From the NCBI GenBank assembly GCA_040255675.1, contig JBDZVM010000037.1, positions 1 to 38,956 of the forward strand: DNA of 38,956 nt, in the 5' to 3' direction. Made by a program: the position numbers and the translations under genes. The stretch comes from JBDZVM01 sp040255675 (GTDB lineage Bacteria; Actinomycetota; Actinomycetes; Acidothermales; Acidothermaceae). Each line of letters begins with the position of its first letter. The first letter of the stretch is position 1. This document shows, piece after piece, positions 31,851-38,956 of this stretch. The notes below the pieces were generated by a model. That model saw nothing but the letters and a program-made list of their open reading frames with translations. It was not told the DNA's origin and searched no databases.

Positions 31851-32984
31851 TCAGCGTAGTTTCGCTACGACGTAGTCGATGCAGGCCGTGAGCGCCTCGA
31901 CGTCACTTGGTTCGACGGCCGGGAACATCCCGATACGCAACTGGTTGCGCCCGAGCTTGCGGTACGGCTCGGTGTCGACTATTCCGTTGGCACGCAGCGT
32001 TTTCGCGACCGCGGAGGCGTCGATGCCGTCGGCGAAGTCGATGGTGCCGATAACGTTCGAGCGCTTGCCTGCATCGGTAACAAACGGCGTTGTGTAGTCG
32101 GTCTTTTCGGCCCAGGTGTAAAGGCGTTGCGCTGAGTCGGCCGTGCGCGACGTCGTGAACTTAAGGCCGCCGTTGCTGTTCATCCAGTCGAGTTGGTCGG
32201 CCAGCAGCCACAAGGTCGCCAGGGCGGGGGTGTTGTAGGTCTGGTCGAGGCGGCTGTTGTCGATCGCCGTCGTCAGATCGTAGGACGTCGGAATCCAGCG
32301 CCCCGACTCTTTGATTTTCGCGACCCGTTCGATGGCCGCGGGGCTGAAGAGGGCCAACCATAAGCCGCCGTCGGCGGCAAAGCACTTTTGCGGCGAGAAG
32401 TAGTAAACGTCAGTCTGCGTGACGTCGATCGGCAGCCCGCCCGCGCCTGAGGTCGCGTCGACGAGCACGAGGGCGCCGTCGTCGGCCCCCTGCACCCGGC
32501 TGATCGGCATCATGACGCCGGTGGACGTTTCGTTGTGGGTGAGCGCGTAAGCGTCGATGCCGGCTTCCGCCTTGGGCAGCGGGTGGGTTCCGGCGTCCGA
32601 CTTGATGATGCTCGGCTCGTCGATGAACGGCGCCGCTTTCGCGGCGGCCGCGAACTTGCTGGAAAACTCGCCGAAGTTAAGGTGCTGCGAACGCTCGCTG
32701 ATGAGGTTGAACGTCGCGATGTCCCAAAACGCGGTGGCCCCGCCGTTGCCGAGCACGACTTCGTAGCCGTCTGGCAGTTCGAAAAGCTGTGTAAGCCCGG
32801 CGCGCACTCGCCCGACCACGTTCTTCACCGTGGCTTGGCGGTGCGAGGTGCCGAGGTAGCTGGCCCCGGTCGCGGCAAGCGCCTGCACGGCCTCGGGCCG
32901 CACCTTCGACGGGCCGGCGCCGAAACGGCCATCGCGAGGCTTGAGGTCGGTGGGGATTTCGATCTTTGCTGGTGCGTCGGTCAC
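31851..32984 (-). CDS. serC: Phosphoserine aminotransferase SerC
   Basis: This 377-residue PLP enzyme transfers the amino group of glutamate to 3-phosphohydroxypyruvate in serine synthesis and may also serve pyridoxine synthesis. It is of the mycobacterial/archaeal-like type. Features are RFGAGPSKVRPEAV at the start, the LGNGGATAFWD segment, AYALTHNETSTGV, VLVDATSGAGG, and the PLP lysine K200 in YYFSPQKCFAADGG. The GTG start at 32984 has GGGAG upstream. In mycobacteria serC lies near the DUF3027 and citA genes, as it does here. Confidence 0.95.
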   Translation of the reverse strand: MTDAPAKIEIPTDLKPRDGRFGAGPSKVRPEAVQALAATGASYLGTSHRQATVKNVVGRVRAGLTQLFELPDGYEVVLGNGGATAFWDIATFNLISERSQHLNFGEFSSKFAAAAKAAPFIDEPSIIKSDAGTHPLPKAEAGIDAYALTHNETSTGVMMPISRVQGADDGALVLVDATSGAGGLPIDVTQTDVYYFSPQKCFAADGGLWLALFSPAAIERVAKIKESGRWIPTSYDLTTAIDNSRLDQTYNTPALATLWLLADQLDWMNSNGGLKFTTSRTADSAQRLYTWAEKTDYTTPFVTDAGKRSNVIGTIDFADGIDASAVAKTLRANGIVDTEPYRKLGRNQLRIGMFPAVEPSDVEALTACIDYVVAKLR

Positions 32985-33130
32985 GAGAAAGCTCCCGTAT
33001 CACGTGGCGGGTGGGGATCGGCGACGCTGCCGCACGCTTATTGTCGCAGATCATCCTTGGCTGTCTCGCCGTGGGTCTGCGCGCGGCCGCTCAGGTCTTG
33101 CGCACACCCCGACACAAGAAGGGTGCGCGG

Positions 33131-34234
33131 TTACGCGCGACCGCTCGCGGCGTGCCAACCCGGTACGGACGACGCCGGGCGGGCGCCCGGACCGATGTAG
33201 CGAGCCGACGGGCGCACCAGCCGGCCGGTGCGCTTTTGCTCGAGCACGTGTGCGCTCCATCCGGCCACGCGCGCGCAGGTGAACATCGCGGCGAACATGT
33301 GCGCCGGCACATCGGCGAGGTCGAGCATGAGCGCCGCCCAGAACTCGACGTTGGTCTCGATCGCGCGGTCGGGACGGCGGGCTCGTAACTCCGAAAGCGC
33401 CGCCTGCTCGAGCGCGTGCGCGGCCTCGAAATGCGGCGAGCCCAGCTCGCGTGCCATGCGGCGAAGAACTCGCGCCCGAGGATCTTCGGCCCGGTAGACG
33501 CGATGCCCGAAGCCCATAAGGCGCTCGCGTCGGTCGAGCACGCTTTTCACATAACCGACGGCGTCACCGGATCTCTCGACTTCTTCGACCATGTGCAGCA
33601 CCCGGGTCGGGGCGCCGCCGTGCAACGGCCCCGACATGGCGCCGACGGCGGCCGACAGCGACGCGGCGACGTCGGCACCCGTCGAAGCGACCACGCGCGC
33701 GGTGAACGTCGAGGCGTTCATGCCGTGTTCAGCGGCGGAAACCCAGTACGCCGCTAACGCTTTCACGTGCAGCGGGTTGATCTCGCCGCGCCAGCGCAGC
33801 AAGAATTGCTCCACCGCCGTCGCGCCCTTGTCGACCTCCGACTGCGGGACGGGCGGCAATTCACCGCGAGCCGACTGCGCCACGTACGACAACGCGGTGA
33901 TCGAGGTCTGCGCGAGCTCGTCGCGGGTCTGGACGTCGTCGATGTCGAGCAGCGGTTTGAAACCGAGGTGCGGCGCGAGCATCGCCAGCCCGCTTTGGAC
34001 GTCGACACGCACGTCGCCCGAGCGCATGGGGAGTGCGAGCGTGTTGAATGGCGGCAATCCCGGCGTAAACGAGTTGTCGACGAGCAACCCCCATGCGTCG
34101 CCGAACGAGACCACGCCGACGAGTTCTTCGATGTCGACACCGCGGTAGCGAAGGGAGCCGCCGTCCTTGTCTGGCTCCGCGATCTCCGTCTCGAACGCGA
34201 CGACGCCTTCGAGGCCGGGGACAAAGTCTGACAT
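33131..34234 (-). CDS. citA: Citrate synthase 2 (CitA-like)
   Basis: A 367-residue citrate synthase family enzyme, of the small actinobacterial type near serC (Rv0889c). Catalytic histidines are visible: H205 in SGPLHGGAP and H244 in GFGHRVY, with H170 in AAEHGMNAS also conserved. The usual catalytic Asp of NVDFY is Glu here (NVEFW, E297), which may be a subfamily trait and could alter activity or substrate. It would condense acetyl-CoA with oxaloacetate, or possibly be a methylcitrate-type enzyme. GGGAG lies ahead of ATG at 34234. It diverges from pdxH over 109 bp. Confidence 0.93.
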   Translation of the reverse strand: MSDFVPGLEGVVAFETEIAEPDKDGGSLRYRGVDIEELVGVVSFGDAWGLLVDNSFTPGLPPFNTLALPMRSGDVRVDVQSGLAMLAPHLGFKPLLDIDDVQTRDELAQTSITALSYVAQSARGELPPVPQSEVDKGATAVEQFLLRWRGEINPLHVKALAAYWVSAAEHGMNASTFTARVVASTGADVAASLSAAVGAMSGPLHGGAPTRVLHMVEEVERSGDAVGYVKSVLDRRERLMGFGHRVYRAEDPRARVLRRMARELGSPHFEAAHALEQAALSELRARRPDRAIETNVEFWAALMLDLADVPAHMFAAMFTCARVAGWSAHVLEQKRTGRLVRPSARYIGPGARPASSVPGWHAASGRA

Positions 34235-34343
34235 GAGTTGCTCCCTGAGTTTCGTCGTCCTGGTTTCGTCGTCCGAGACTTTCTGTTCCTTTCCATTGTC
34301 CCGCTACGCTGCCGAAGCAGTCAGCGAGGGCGGTGAGGATCGC

Positions 34344-35036
34344 GTGGATCCCGAAAAAGTCGCGGCGCTTCGTGTGCGCTACGCGGATCTCGGCCTGCGC
34401 GAGGCGGATTTCTGTAGCGAGCCGATGGCTCAGTTCGAGCGGTGGTTCGCCGAGATGATCGAGCTCGGCACGCCTGAACCGAACGCGATGGTGTTGTCGA
34501 CCGTCCGCGCCGATGGGCAGCCGAGTAGCCGCCATGTGCTGCTGAAAGGCGTCGGGCCAGACGGCTTTGTGTTCTTCACCAACTACGGTTCTCGCAAAGG
34601 CCGTGAGCTGGACGCGAATCCCCGTGCCAGCTTGTGCTTTCCGTGGTTTTTCATCGGACGCCAAGTTGTCGTGCACGGGCGTGTGAGCAAGGTCACTCGG
34701 GCCGAAACGCAGGCGTATTTCGCGTCGCGTCCGCGTGGATCCCAAATCGGCGCGTGGGCCAGCGCCGGCCAATCGGAGGTCGTTCCTTCGCGGCAATGGC
34801 TCGACGAACGCTACGCCGAGGCGCGGGCTCGATTCGCCGACGCCGAGGTCGTGCCGGCACCGCCGTTTTGGGGTGGCTACCGGGTGACGCCGGCGTCCGT
34901 GGAGTTCTGGCAGGGACGTCGCGACCGCATGCACGACCGGCTGCGCTACCGCAGATCGGACGCCGACACATCGGACGCCGACACATCGCGCACCGAAACA
35001 CCGGCGCCTTGGGTTCTCGAACGTCTCTCGCCCTAA
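34344..35036 (+). CDS. pdxH: Pyridoxamine 5'-phosphate oxidase PdxH
   Basis: A 230-residue FMN enzyme that oxidises pyridoxamine or pyridoxine phosphate to PLP, the cofactor used by SerC nearby. Family sequence includes EPNAMVLSTVRADGQPSSRH, VLLKGVGPDGFVFFTNYGSRKG, LCFPWFFIGRQVVVHG, QSEVVPSR, VEFWQGRRDRMHDRLRYRR and the terminal WVLERLSP. The GTG at 34344 (VDPEKVAALRVRYADLGL) is chosen by homology, with TGAGGA ahead. An insertion of about 18 residues before the terminal motif comes from a 15-bp DNA duplication (34955-34984) encoding SDADT twice. Confidence 0.94.
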   Translation: MDPEKVAALRVRYADLGLREADFCSEPMAQFERWFAEMIELGTPEPNAMVLSTVRADGQPSSRHVLLKGVGPDGFVFFTNYGSRKGRELDANPRASLCFPWFFIGRQVVVHGRVSKVTRAETQAYFASRPRGSQIGAWASAGQSEVVPSRQWLDERYAEARARFADAEVVPAPPFWGGYRVTPASVEFWQGRRDRMHDRLRYRRSDADTSDADTSRTETPAPWVLERLSP

Positions 35037-35044
35037 TCGCCGGT

Positions 35045-35776
35045 CTAAGCCGGCCGCACGCTGGCCGGATCGACCGCGAGCCAGACCTGATCGGCCTGAG
35101 CCAGCAACTCGCCACCGTCCGAGTACAACGCCGTCGACGTGAACGCCTTGCGGCCGTCGAGGTCGTGCGCTTGCCCCACAACGACGCACCGCTGGCCCGC
35201 CTTCGGGAGAGCAAACACGAGCGCTGTCATGCGGCCGAGCACCATCGGCCTGCCGTCGACGCCTTCGGTCGCCCAGCCGCCCGGGCAATCGAGCGCGGCC
35301 CACGCGAACTCGGCCGAAATCACGCCGTCGGACGCGAGCGACTCGTCGGGCCACCATGCCGCGGCGACGATCCCAGGACCGATGACGCCAGGCCGCAAGA
35401 GCATGCCGTCGCCGGTCTTGCGCTCCGTACCGCAGACGAAGCAGGTCGGGAACGGATGCGCGCGGAGTCCGGCGTAGCGCGGCCCGGCGTCGACCGCCTC
35501 GTCGAACGTGACGGCGGGCGGCGGGTCGCGCCGGATCGGCGCATGTCGCACTTGTGCCAGCAGCGTCTCGCCGTTCGACAACAGCAGGCCGTCGGCGTCG
35601 TCCGTCACGTCGAGCCGGACGCCGGTCGGCGGAGGGCTGCGCAGTGTGACCTCAACCGCGCGGCCGCCGTCGGCAGCGGCAAACGATGCGAGCAGACCCG
35701 CGACGTAGCCGCCGTTTCCGGAGTGAGGTGGGCCGCAAAATCGTGGGTTGATCGTGATCGCGCGGGCGCCATTCAT
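35045..35776 (-). CDS. Hotdog-fold thioesterase-like protein
   Basis: This 243-residue protein resembles actinobacterial hotdog-fold (acyl-CoA thioesterase-like) proteins. The start RFCGPPHSGNGGYVAGLLASF has the His/Gly-rich turn before a long helix typical of that fold, and EFAWAALDCPGGWA begins a second, C-terminal hotdog half. A central PFPTCFVCGTER carries two Cys and might bind metal. Specific activity is unknown. Its ATG overlaps the stop of the UdgX gene (ATGA), so both are translated together. A 5-bp GCCGG/CCGGC hairpin (35039-35054) lies between its end and that of pdxH. Confidence 0.72.
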   Translation of the reverse strand: MNGARAITINPRFCGPPHSGNGGYVAGLLASFAAADGGRAVEVTLRSPPPTGVRLDVTDDADGLLLSNGETLLAQVRHAPIRRDPPPAVTFDEAVDAGPRYAGLRAHPFPTCFVCGTERKTGDGMLLRPGVIGPGIVAAAWWPDESLASDGVISAEFAWAALDCPGGWATEGVDGRPMVLGRMTALVFALPKAGQRCVVVGQAHDLDGRKAFTSTALYSDGGELLAQADQVWLAVDPASVRPA

Positions 35777-36432
35777 GTCAGTGCCCGCGCGGCGACTTTC
35801 AGGTCGTCGACGAGTCCCGCGTAGGCGGTCTCGCGGTCGTCAGCACGCAAGACGGCCGAAGGGTGAATGGTGGCGAGGAAGAATCGGCTCGCGCGGGCCG
35901 CCGGTTCGCCGTCGCGGGGCGGCCATTCGAGCAGCACGCCGCGAGAGCGGGTCACCCTAAAATCCTTACCCATCAGGGATTTTCCGGCTGTCGCGCCGAG
36001 AGCCACGATGATTTCTGGATCGAGAATGTCGAGCTCCGCCGTAAGCCAGGGCCGACAGGCAACGATTTCACGCTGGTCGGGCGTTTGGTGAATGCGTCGT
36101 TTTCCCGTGCCCGCTTGAGAAAACTTGAAATGCTTCACCGCGTTCGTGACGTATGCGTCCTTGCGATTGATGCCGGCGTCACCGAGCGCTCGATCGAGCA
36201 GAACGCCTGCCGGCCCGACAAAAGGTTCGCCCCTGCGGTCTTCTTGGTCGCCGGGCTGCTCGCCCACGAGCATCACCCGCGCTGTCGCCGAACCGGCGCT
36301 GAATACGGTCTGCGTCGCGTTCTCGTAGAGATGGCACCCGCGACACGACCGCGCGGCGGCGCGCAGGCCTTCGAGCGTCACGTCAGCGGGCACGAACGCT
36401 TGCGCGCCGGGGAAATCGTCGTCCGTGGCCAC
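35773..36432 (-). CDS. udgX: UdgX-type uracil-DNA glycosylase
   Basis: A 219-residue iron-sulfur uracil-DNA glycosylase. Motif 1 is GEQPGDQED (58-66) and the product-side motif is TIHPSAVLR (H190). The KRRIH loop (111-115) within GKRRIHQTP is the mark of UdgX, which forms a permanent covalent bond from that His to uracil-containing DNA. Cluster ligands appear to be C30, C33 and C126; at the place of the third family-4 cysteine there is H101 (AVKHFKF). The start is GTG at 36432 with GGAGG about 12 bases upstream. It is coupled to the hotdog-like gene. In mycobacteria UdgX is a uracil-DNA-binding repair protein. Confidence 0.92.
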   Translation of the reverse strand: MATDDDFPGAQAFVPADVTLEGLRAAARSCRGCHLYENATQTVFSAGSATARVMLVGEQPGDQEDRRGEPFVGPAGVLLDRALGDAGINRKDAYVTNAVKHFKFSQAGTGKRRIHQTPDQREIVACRPWLTAELDILDPEIIVALGATAGKSLMGKDFRVTRSRGVLLEWPPRDGEPAARASRFFLATIHPSAVLRADDRETAYAGLVDDLKVAARALT

Positions 36433-36533
36433 GTGACGAAATTACCTCCGCAAGCGTCGACAATCTTGCGGCGGTGTCGGGGGGCGTGGCGCGGGCATTA
36501 ACAGGTCGACGGTCACTCCTTCAGGAGGCCCCC

Positions 36534-36761
36534 ATGGATAAGTACGATCTTGAAGAGGTACTGCGCGAAGGACCGCTGCCGAAGGTCGACGACGACTCTG
36601 AACTGGCAGATCAAGCCGAAAAGTCTGGTGTGGCGAAAGAACACGGCTCCGACTTCGTCACGATTCCGGCGCGCGGGGCCGGGTCGTACCCCGTGGCCGC
36701 GCCCGACGAAGCGGACCCAGACGCGGACCCCGACGCCGATCCCGAGCAACGCGAGCGCTAG
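36534..36761 (+). CDS. Small acidic hypothetical protein
   Basis: A 75-residue, strongly acidic protein with no recognised family. It begins MDKYDLEEVLREGPLPKVDD, has a central SGVAKEHGSDFVTIPARGAG, and ends in a DADPDADPDADPEQ repeat. AGGAGG (36523-36528) five bases before ATG at 36534 gives good support for translation. There is no signal peptide or membrane segment. Its TAG stop overlaps the stop of the convergent membrane-protein gene in a CTAG. Confidence 0.75.
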   Translation: MDKYDLEEVLREGPLPKVDDDSELADQAEKSGVAKEHGSDFVTIPARGAGSYPVAAPDEADPDADPDADPEQRER

Positions 36762-38128
36762 CGCATCGAAACCAGACTGGACGACGCTGGCCTGTCAAGA
36801 ATGCGGCCCGCGTCGTCCGGTCTGATCAGCACGTCGCACCCACATGCCGCGACGACGCCGGCCATGAGCCCGAGCGCCGGGAAATGCCACACGAAGTCGA
36901 ACAACCCGGCGACTCCGACTGCGACGAGCGCGGGCGCCGCGACGAAGCCACGCCGACCCCAAAGTGCTCGGACGACGACAAAAGCCGCCACGGCAAGCCC
37001 GACTGTGCCGACAACCCCGACCGACACGAGGAGTTCGAGGTATTCGTTGTGAGCGAACGCGTCGACCCCGGCGGCGCCCGTGAGCGTCTTCGTCGGTATC
37101 CACGGGTCGGGCCCCGCGCCGAACACCGGGTGCGACACGAACAACGACACGGCGCCGCGCAGGATGTGCCCGCGTTCGGTCCAACTGGCGTCGAGCCCCG
37201 AAACGGCGTGGTGTTGCGTCGCCAGCAACCATGCGGCGATACCTAACGCCGGTGCCGTGACGAACCAAATTCCCTTACGCCGCAGTCTTTCGGGCAGTGC
37301 GCTGAGCCCCACGATTACCAGCACGGCTGCCGCGATGCACACGGGCCGCACCCCGCCGCGTTGACCAAAAAGCACAAGCGGTGCCGCGACACCGGCAATC
37401 ACGATTGCCGGTACGAGAACCTGCCGCACTCGTCGAAATAGCAGCAGGACGCCGAAAGCCGCGATTGCGCCGCGACTGTCGGTCGCGACGACTCCGAGCA
37501 AGATCAGGGCTCGCGTCAGCGATGCCGTCCGGGAATTCGCGGGGCACGCGACCGCACTCGCGAGCAGCGCAAGCAACAAGAACAGCGCGACAGCGCTGGG
37601 ATAGGTCAGCGGACCTTGAAAGCGCAGCGACCGTTCGTCGGGCCAGGTCCACATCGTCGACCGGGTCGCGACGAACACCAGCCCCAGCGCGCTGATCGCG
37701 CAGCCGAAAACGGTGACGGCGAGCACGACCGCGCGTCGCGCCCCACTCGGTAACGCTCGAACCACGCCGTAGCCGGCGGCAGCGCAGACCCAGGTCGCGG
37801 GCATCCGCCACGACTCGATCGGATGCCCGCCCGCGACGGCGTCGGCCACCCACCACAACACCGCGCCGGCGCCCGCGAGCGAAGGCAGCGGATGCGCGCC
37901 GACCCACCGCAACACCACCGGTGAGACAAAAGCTAGCGCGAGACAAAGACACGCCAGCACGACGACGTCCGGCTTGAAGAACGCGCCTTTGCGCAGGGTG
38001 CCGACAACCAGCAGGACGACGACCGGCGCGGCCGCGCTGATCGCGTCGAAATCCGGGACGGCTCGCCGCCGTGGGACCGATGCGCGCCTGCTTCGGCCAG
38101 GAGAACGGGCGGCCGTTGGCGTACTCAC
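36758..38128 (-). CDS. O-antigen ligase-like (Wzy_C) polytopic membrane protein
   Basis: About 456 residues with roughly 11-12 membrane segments. The Wzy_C/O-antigen ligase pattern appears in the last third: ERGHILRGAVSLFVSHPVFG, then the GAGPDPWIP loop, AHNEYLELLVSVGVVGTVGL, and further helices. In actinobacteria such proteins may polymerise or attach surface polysaccharides; the exact role is unknown, and no glycosyltransferase is adjacent. The start is uncertain: GTG at 38128 (VSTPTAARSPGR) is preferred, but the frame is open to an ATG at 38209 and no ribosome site settles it. The N-terminus is Arg-rich. It is convergent with the small acidic gene. Confidence 0.85.
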   Translation of the reverse strand: MSTPTAARSPGRSRRASVPRRRAVPDFDAISAAAPVVVLLVVGTLRKGAFFKPDVVVLACLCLALAFVSPVVLRWVGAHPLPSLAGAGAVLWWVADAVAGGHPIESWRMPATWVCAAAGYGVVRALPSGARRAVVLAVTVFGCAISALGLVFVATRSTMWTWPDERSLRFQGPLTYPSAVALFLLLALLASAVACPANSRTASLTRALILLGVVATDSRGAIAAFGVLLLFRRVRQVLVPAIVIAGVAAPLVLFGQRGGVRPVCIAAAVLVIVGLSALPERLRRKGIWFVTAPALGIAAWLLATQHHAVSGLDASWTERGHILRGAVSLFVSHPVFGAGPDPWIPTKTLTGAAGVDAFAHNEYLELLVSVGVVGTVGLAVAAFVVVRALWGRRGFVAAPALVAVGVAGLFDFVWHFPALGLMAGVVAACGCDVLIRPDDAGRILDRPASSSLVSMR

Positions 38129-38230
38129 CGGCGCAGGATACGGCCCGACGGTGTGTCGGAGTCGACCACGGCGGGAATGAGCATCAGCAGCCTGTGTCCG
38201 CGCAGGCATCTCGCAGAAAGGTGCATGTCG

Positions 38231-38752
38231 ATGCTCTTCATCGGCCTACTGATCGCGGTGGCTGCCGCTGTCTTCGCCGGCGTCGTGTTGGCGCAGAACT
38301 GGGGCGGCACCTCGCACTCGATCGACGGATTCGGGGCCACGCTTGGAAGCCTCACCTTGGCCGAGATCTTCCTTGCGGGCATCATCTTGACGACGATCTT
38401 TTTCCTCGCGCTGTGGCTGGCGAGCACGTCCGCGCGCATGCGACGTCGCGCGTCGGCCCGCCGTAGGGCCGAGCATCGCAGCGTGCGGGAGGAGCACGAG
38501 GCGGCGTTGGCCGACCGTGACCGGCTCGCACGCGAACTCGAAGCCGAGCGCGCGAGAAGGGGGGCGGCCGGCACAGACACTGCCGGCTACGACGCGCGAC
38601 ACGACGTGCCGGCCGCGGGCCGGCACGACGAAGGGGTAGCCGACCCGGCGTACCGCTCTGACCCGGCCTACCGAGACGCGCCCGCGTATCCGCGCGACGC
38701 TGACGTGTACCGCGACGAGCCCGTCGAGCGGCTAGAGCGCCGCGACCGCTAA
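38231..38752 (+). CDS. Two-TM protein with coiled coil and Tyr/Pro repeat tail
   Basis: About 173 residues. Two membrane segments (about 1-20 and 46-66) are followed by an Arg-rich stretch, a coiled coil (RSVREEHEAALADRDRLARE and on) and a low-complexity tail with DPAYR/APAYP repeats. The layout of two helices then a cytosolic coiled coil resembles LapA-like small membrane proteins, but no family is firmly recognised. AAAGG (38217-38221) sits 9 bases before the ATG at 38231; an ATG at 38225 is too close to it. A strong terminator follows the stop. Confidence 0.75.
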   Translation: MLFIGLLIAVAAAVFAGVVLAQNWGGTSHSIDGFGATLGSLTLAEIFLAGIILTTIFFLALWLASTSARMRRRASARRRAEHRSVREEHEAALADRDRLARELEAERARRGAAGTDTAGYDARHDVPAAGRHDEGVADPAYRSDPAYRDAPAYPRDADVYRDEPVERLERRDR

Positions 38753-38765
38753 CACTCGACGACGG

Positions 38766-38800
38766 CTGGGCCCGCACGCGCCATGCGCGTGCGGGCCCAG
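38766..38800. terminator. 16-bp hairpin terminator, probably two-way
   Basis: CTGGGCCCGCACGCGC (38766-38781) pairs perfectly with GCGCGTGCGGGCCCAG (38785-38800) around CAT. It lies 13 bp after the stop of the two-TM gene and 14 bp before the stop of the convergent partial gene. No long U-tract follows on either side. Confidence 0.8.
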
Positions 38801-38814
38801 TCCTTGATCGAGCC

Positions 38815-38956
38815 TTAGATCGCGGCGGCCGGCTTCGACGACGGTGATCGCGCGGCGTCGGCGTGATTGGCCATTGGTATCGCGGCGGGCACACTGGCCG
38901 GCCTCGGGCCGGCGGGCACACTGGCCGGCCTCGGGCCGGCGGGCACACTGGCCGGC
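38815..38956 (-). CDS. C-terminus of a repeat-containing protein (partial)
   Basis: On the minus strand a frame open to the window edge ends at TAA (38815-38817). It encodes repeats of PASVPAGPR and then a tail ending HADAARSPSSKPAAAI. The repeat unit is 27 bp, a multiple of three, so the frame is kept. A hairpin terminator lies just past the stop. No family can be named from this Ala/Pro-rich tail, and the rest of the gene is outside the window. Confidence 0.5.
   Translation of the reverse strand, partial: PASVPAGPRPASVPAGPRPASVPAAIPMANHADAARSPSSKPAAAI
38887..38956. repeat. 27-bp tandem repeats at the window edge
   Basis: Units beginning GGGCACACTGGCCGG start at 38887, 38914 and 38941 and appear identical; the third is cut by the window end. 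They read in frame as the 9-residue repeat of the partial minus-strand gene. Confidence 0.9.

Noticed and set aside
33861..35357. 498-codon minus-strand frame spanning citA, pdxH and the hotdog-like gene
   Set aside because: It runs through three genes with recognised products in other frames, and its translation is Arg-rich without domains.
38887..38956. Repeats at the right edge as a CRISPR array
   Set aside because: The copies are directly adjacent with no spacers, and the 27-bp period keeps a reading frame.
1..38956. Prophage, transposon, integrase, toxin-antitoxin or defence island
   Set aside because: No transposase, recombinase, phage structural or known defence gene was recognised. 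Most genes fit a conserved chromosomal neighbourhood.
1..38956. tRNA, rRNA or known riboswitch
   Set aside because: No cloverleaf T-arm sequence, rRNA-like sequence or recognisable riboswitch leader was seen by eye. A tRNAscan or Infernal search would settle this.

Overview
The window is high-GC DNA from an actinobacterium. The evidence is GTG and TTG starts, a GroEL with a Gly/Met-rich tail, a WXG100 protein, a mycobacterial-type SerC and citrate synthase 2, and DUF3027 and DUF2530 proteins. The gene order recalls the Mycobacterium tuberculosis stretch from ercc3 (Rv0861c) to citA (Rv0889c): XPB helicase, its Rv0862c-like partner, a CspB-like protein, an MFS protein, DUF3027, DUF2530, MarR, SerC and citrate synthase. 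It also carries mqnD and mqnB, so menaquinone is probably made by the futalosine route used by Streptomyces and Acidothermus but not by mycobacteria. A non-mycobacterial actinobacterium of the Frankia/Acidothermus/Jatrophihabitans kind would fit; the species cannot be told from the sequence.

Layout. 1-1700: the GroEL C-terminus with its terminator, repeats, a WXG100 gene, and cutC behind a large GntR-type palindrome. 1748-4673 (minus): XPB helicase and a membrane EAL phosphodiesterase. 5095-9376 (plus): a DeoR-type regulator and a carbohydrate ABC importer (lipoprotein and two permeases, no ATPase) with a DasR-like operator in front. 9480-14046 (minus): the helicase-associated/WYL protein and a membrane-anchored DUF3352-type protein. 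14222-16223: a cold shock protein, then mqnB-mqnD. 16381-18378: a secreted GH16 glucanase with two CBM6 modules and a LacI-type operator.

18561-24194: an MFS protein diverging from a DUF3027 protein, a large sacsin/Hsp90-type ATPase-domain protein, and DUF2530. 24285-26632: a MarR regulator overlapping an MFS exporter, then thpR. 26716-30576: aldo/keto reductase, an anchored secreted propeller-like protein, a MOSC protein, a methyltransferase, and a thioredoxin with a SigR-like promoter. 30598-36432: an MFS protein behind serC, citrate synthase, pdxH, a hotdog-like protein coupled to a UdgX-type uracil-DNA glycosylase. 36534-38956: a small acidic protein, an O-antigen-ligase-like membrane protein, a two-TM coiled-coil protein, and the repeat-containing C-terminus of a gene running off the window.

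The most interesting signals lie between genes. Related DasR-like operators sit before cutC and before the sugar importer. A palindromic element occurs twice and in each case supplies the stop codon of the adjoining gene. A SigR-type promoter is built from 11-bp tandem repeats. A 17-bp hairpin contains the apparent start of the MFS gene behind serC. No transposase, integrase, CRISPR array, tRNA or rRNA gene was seen.
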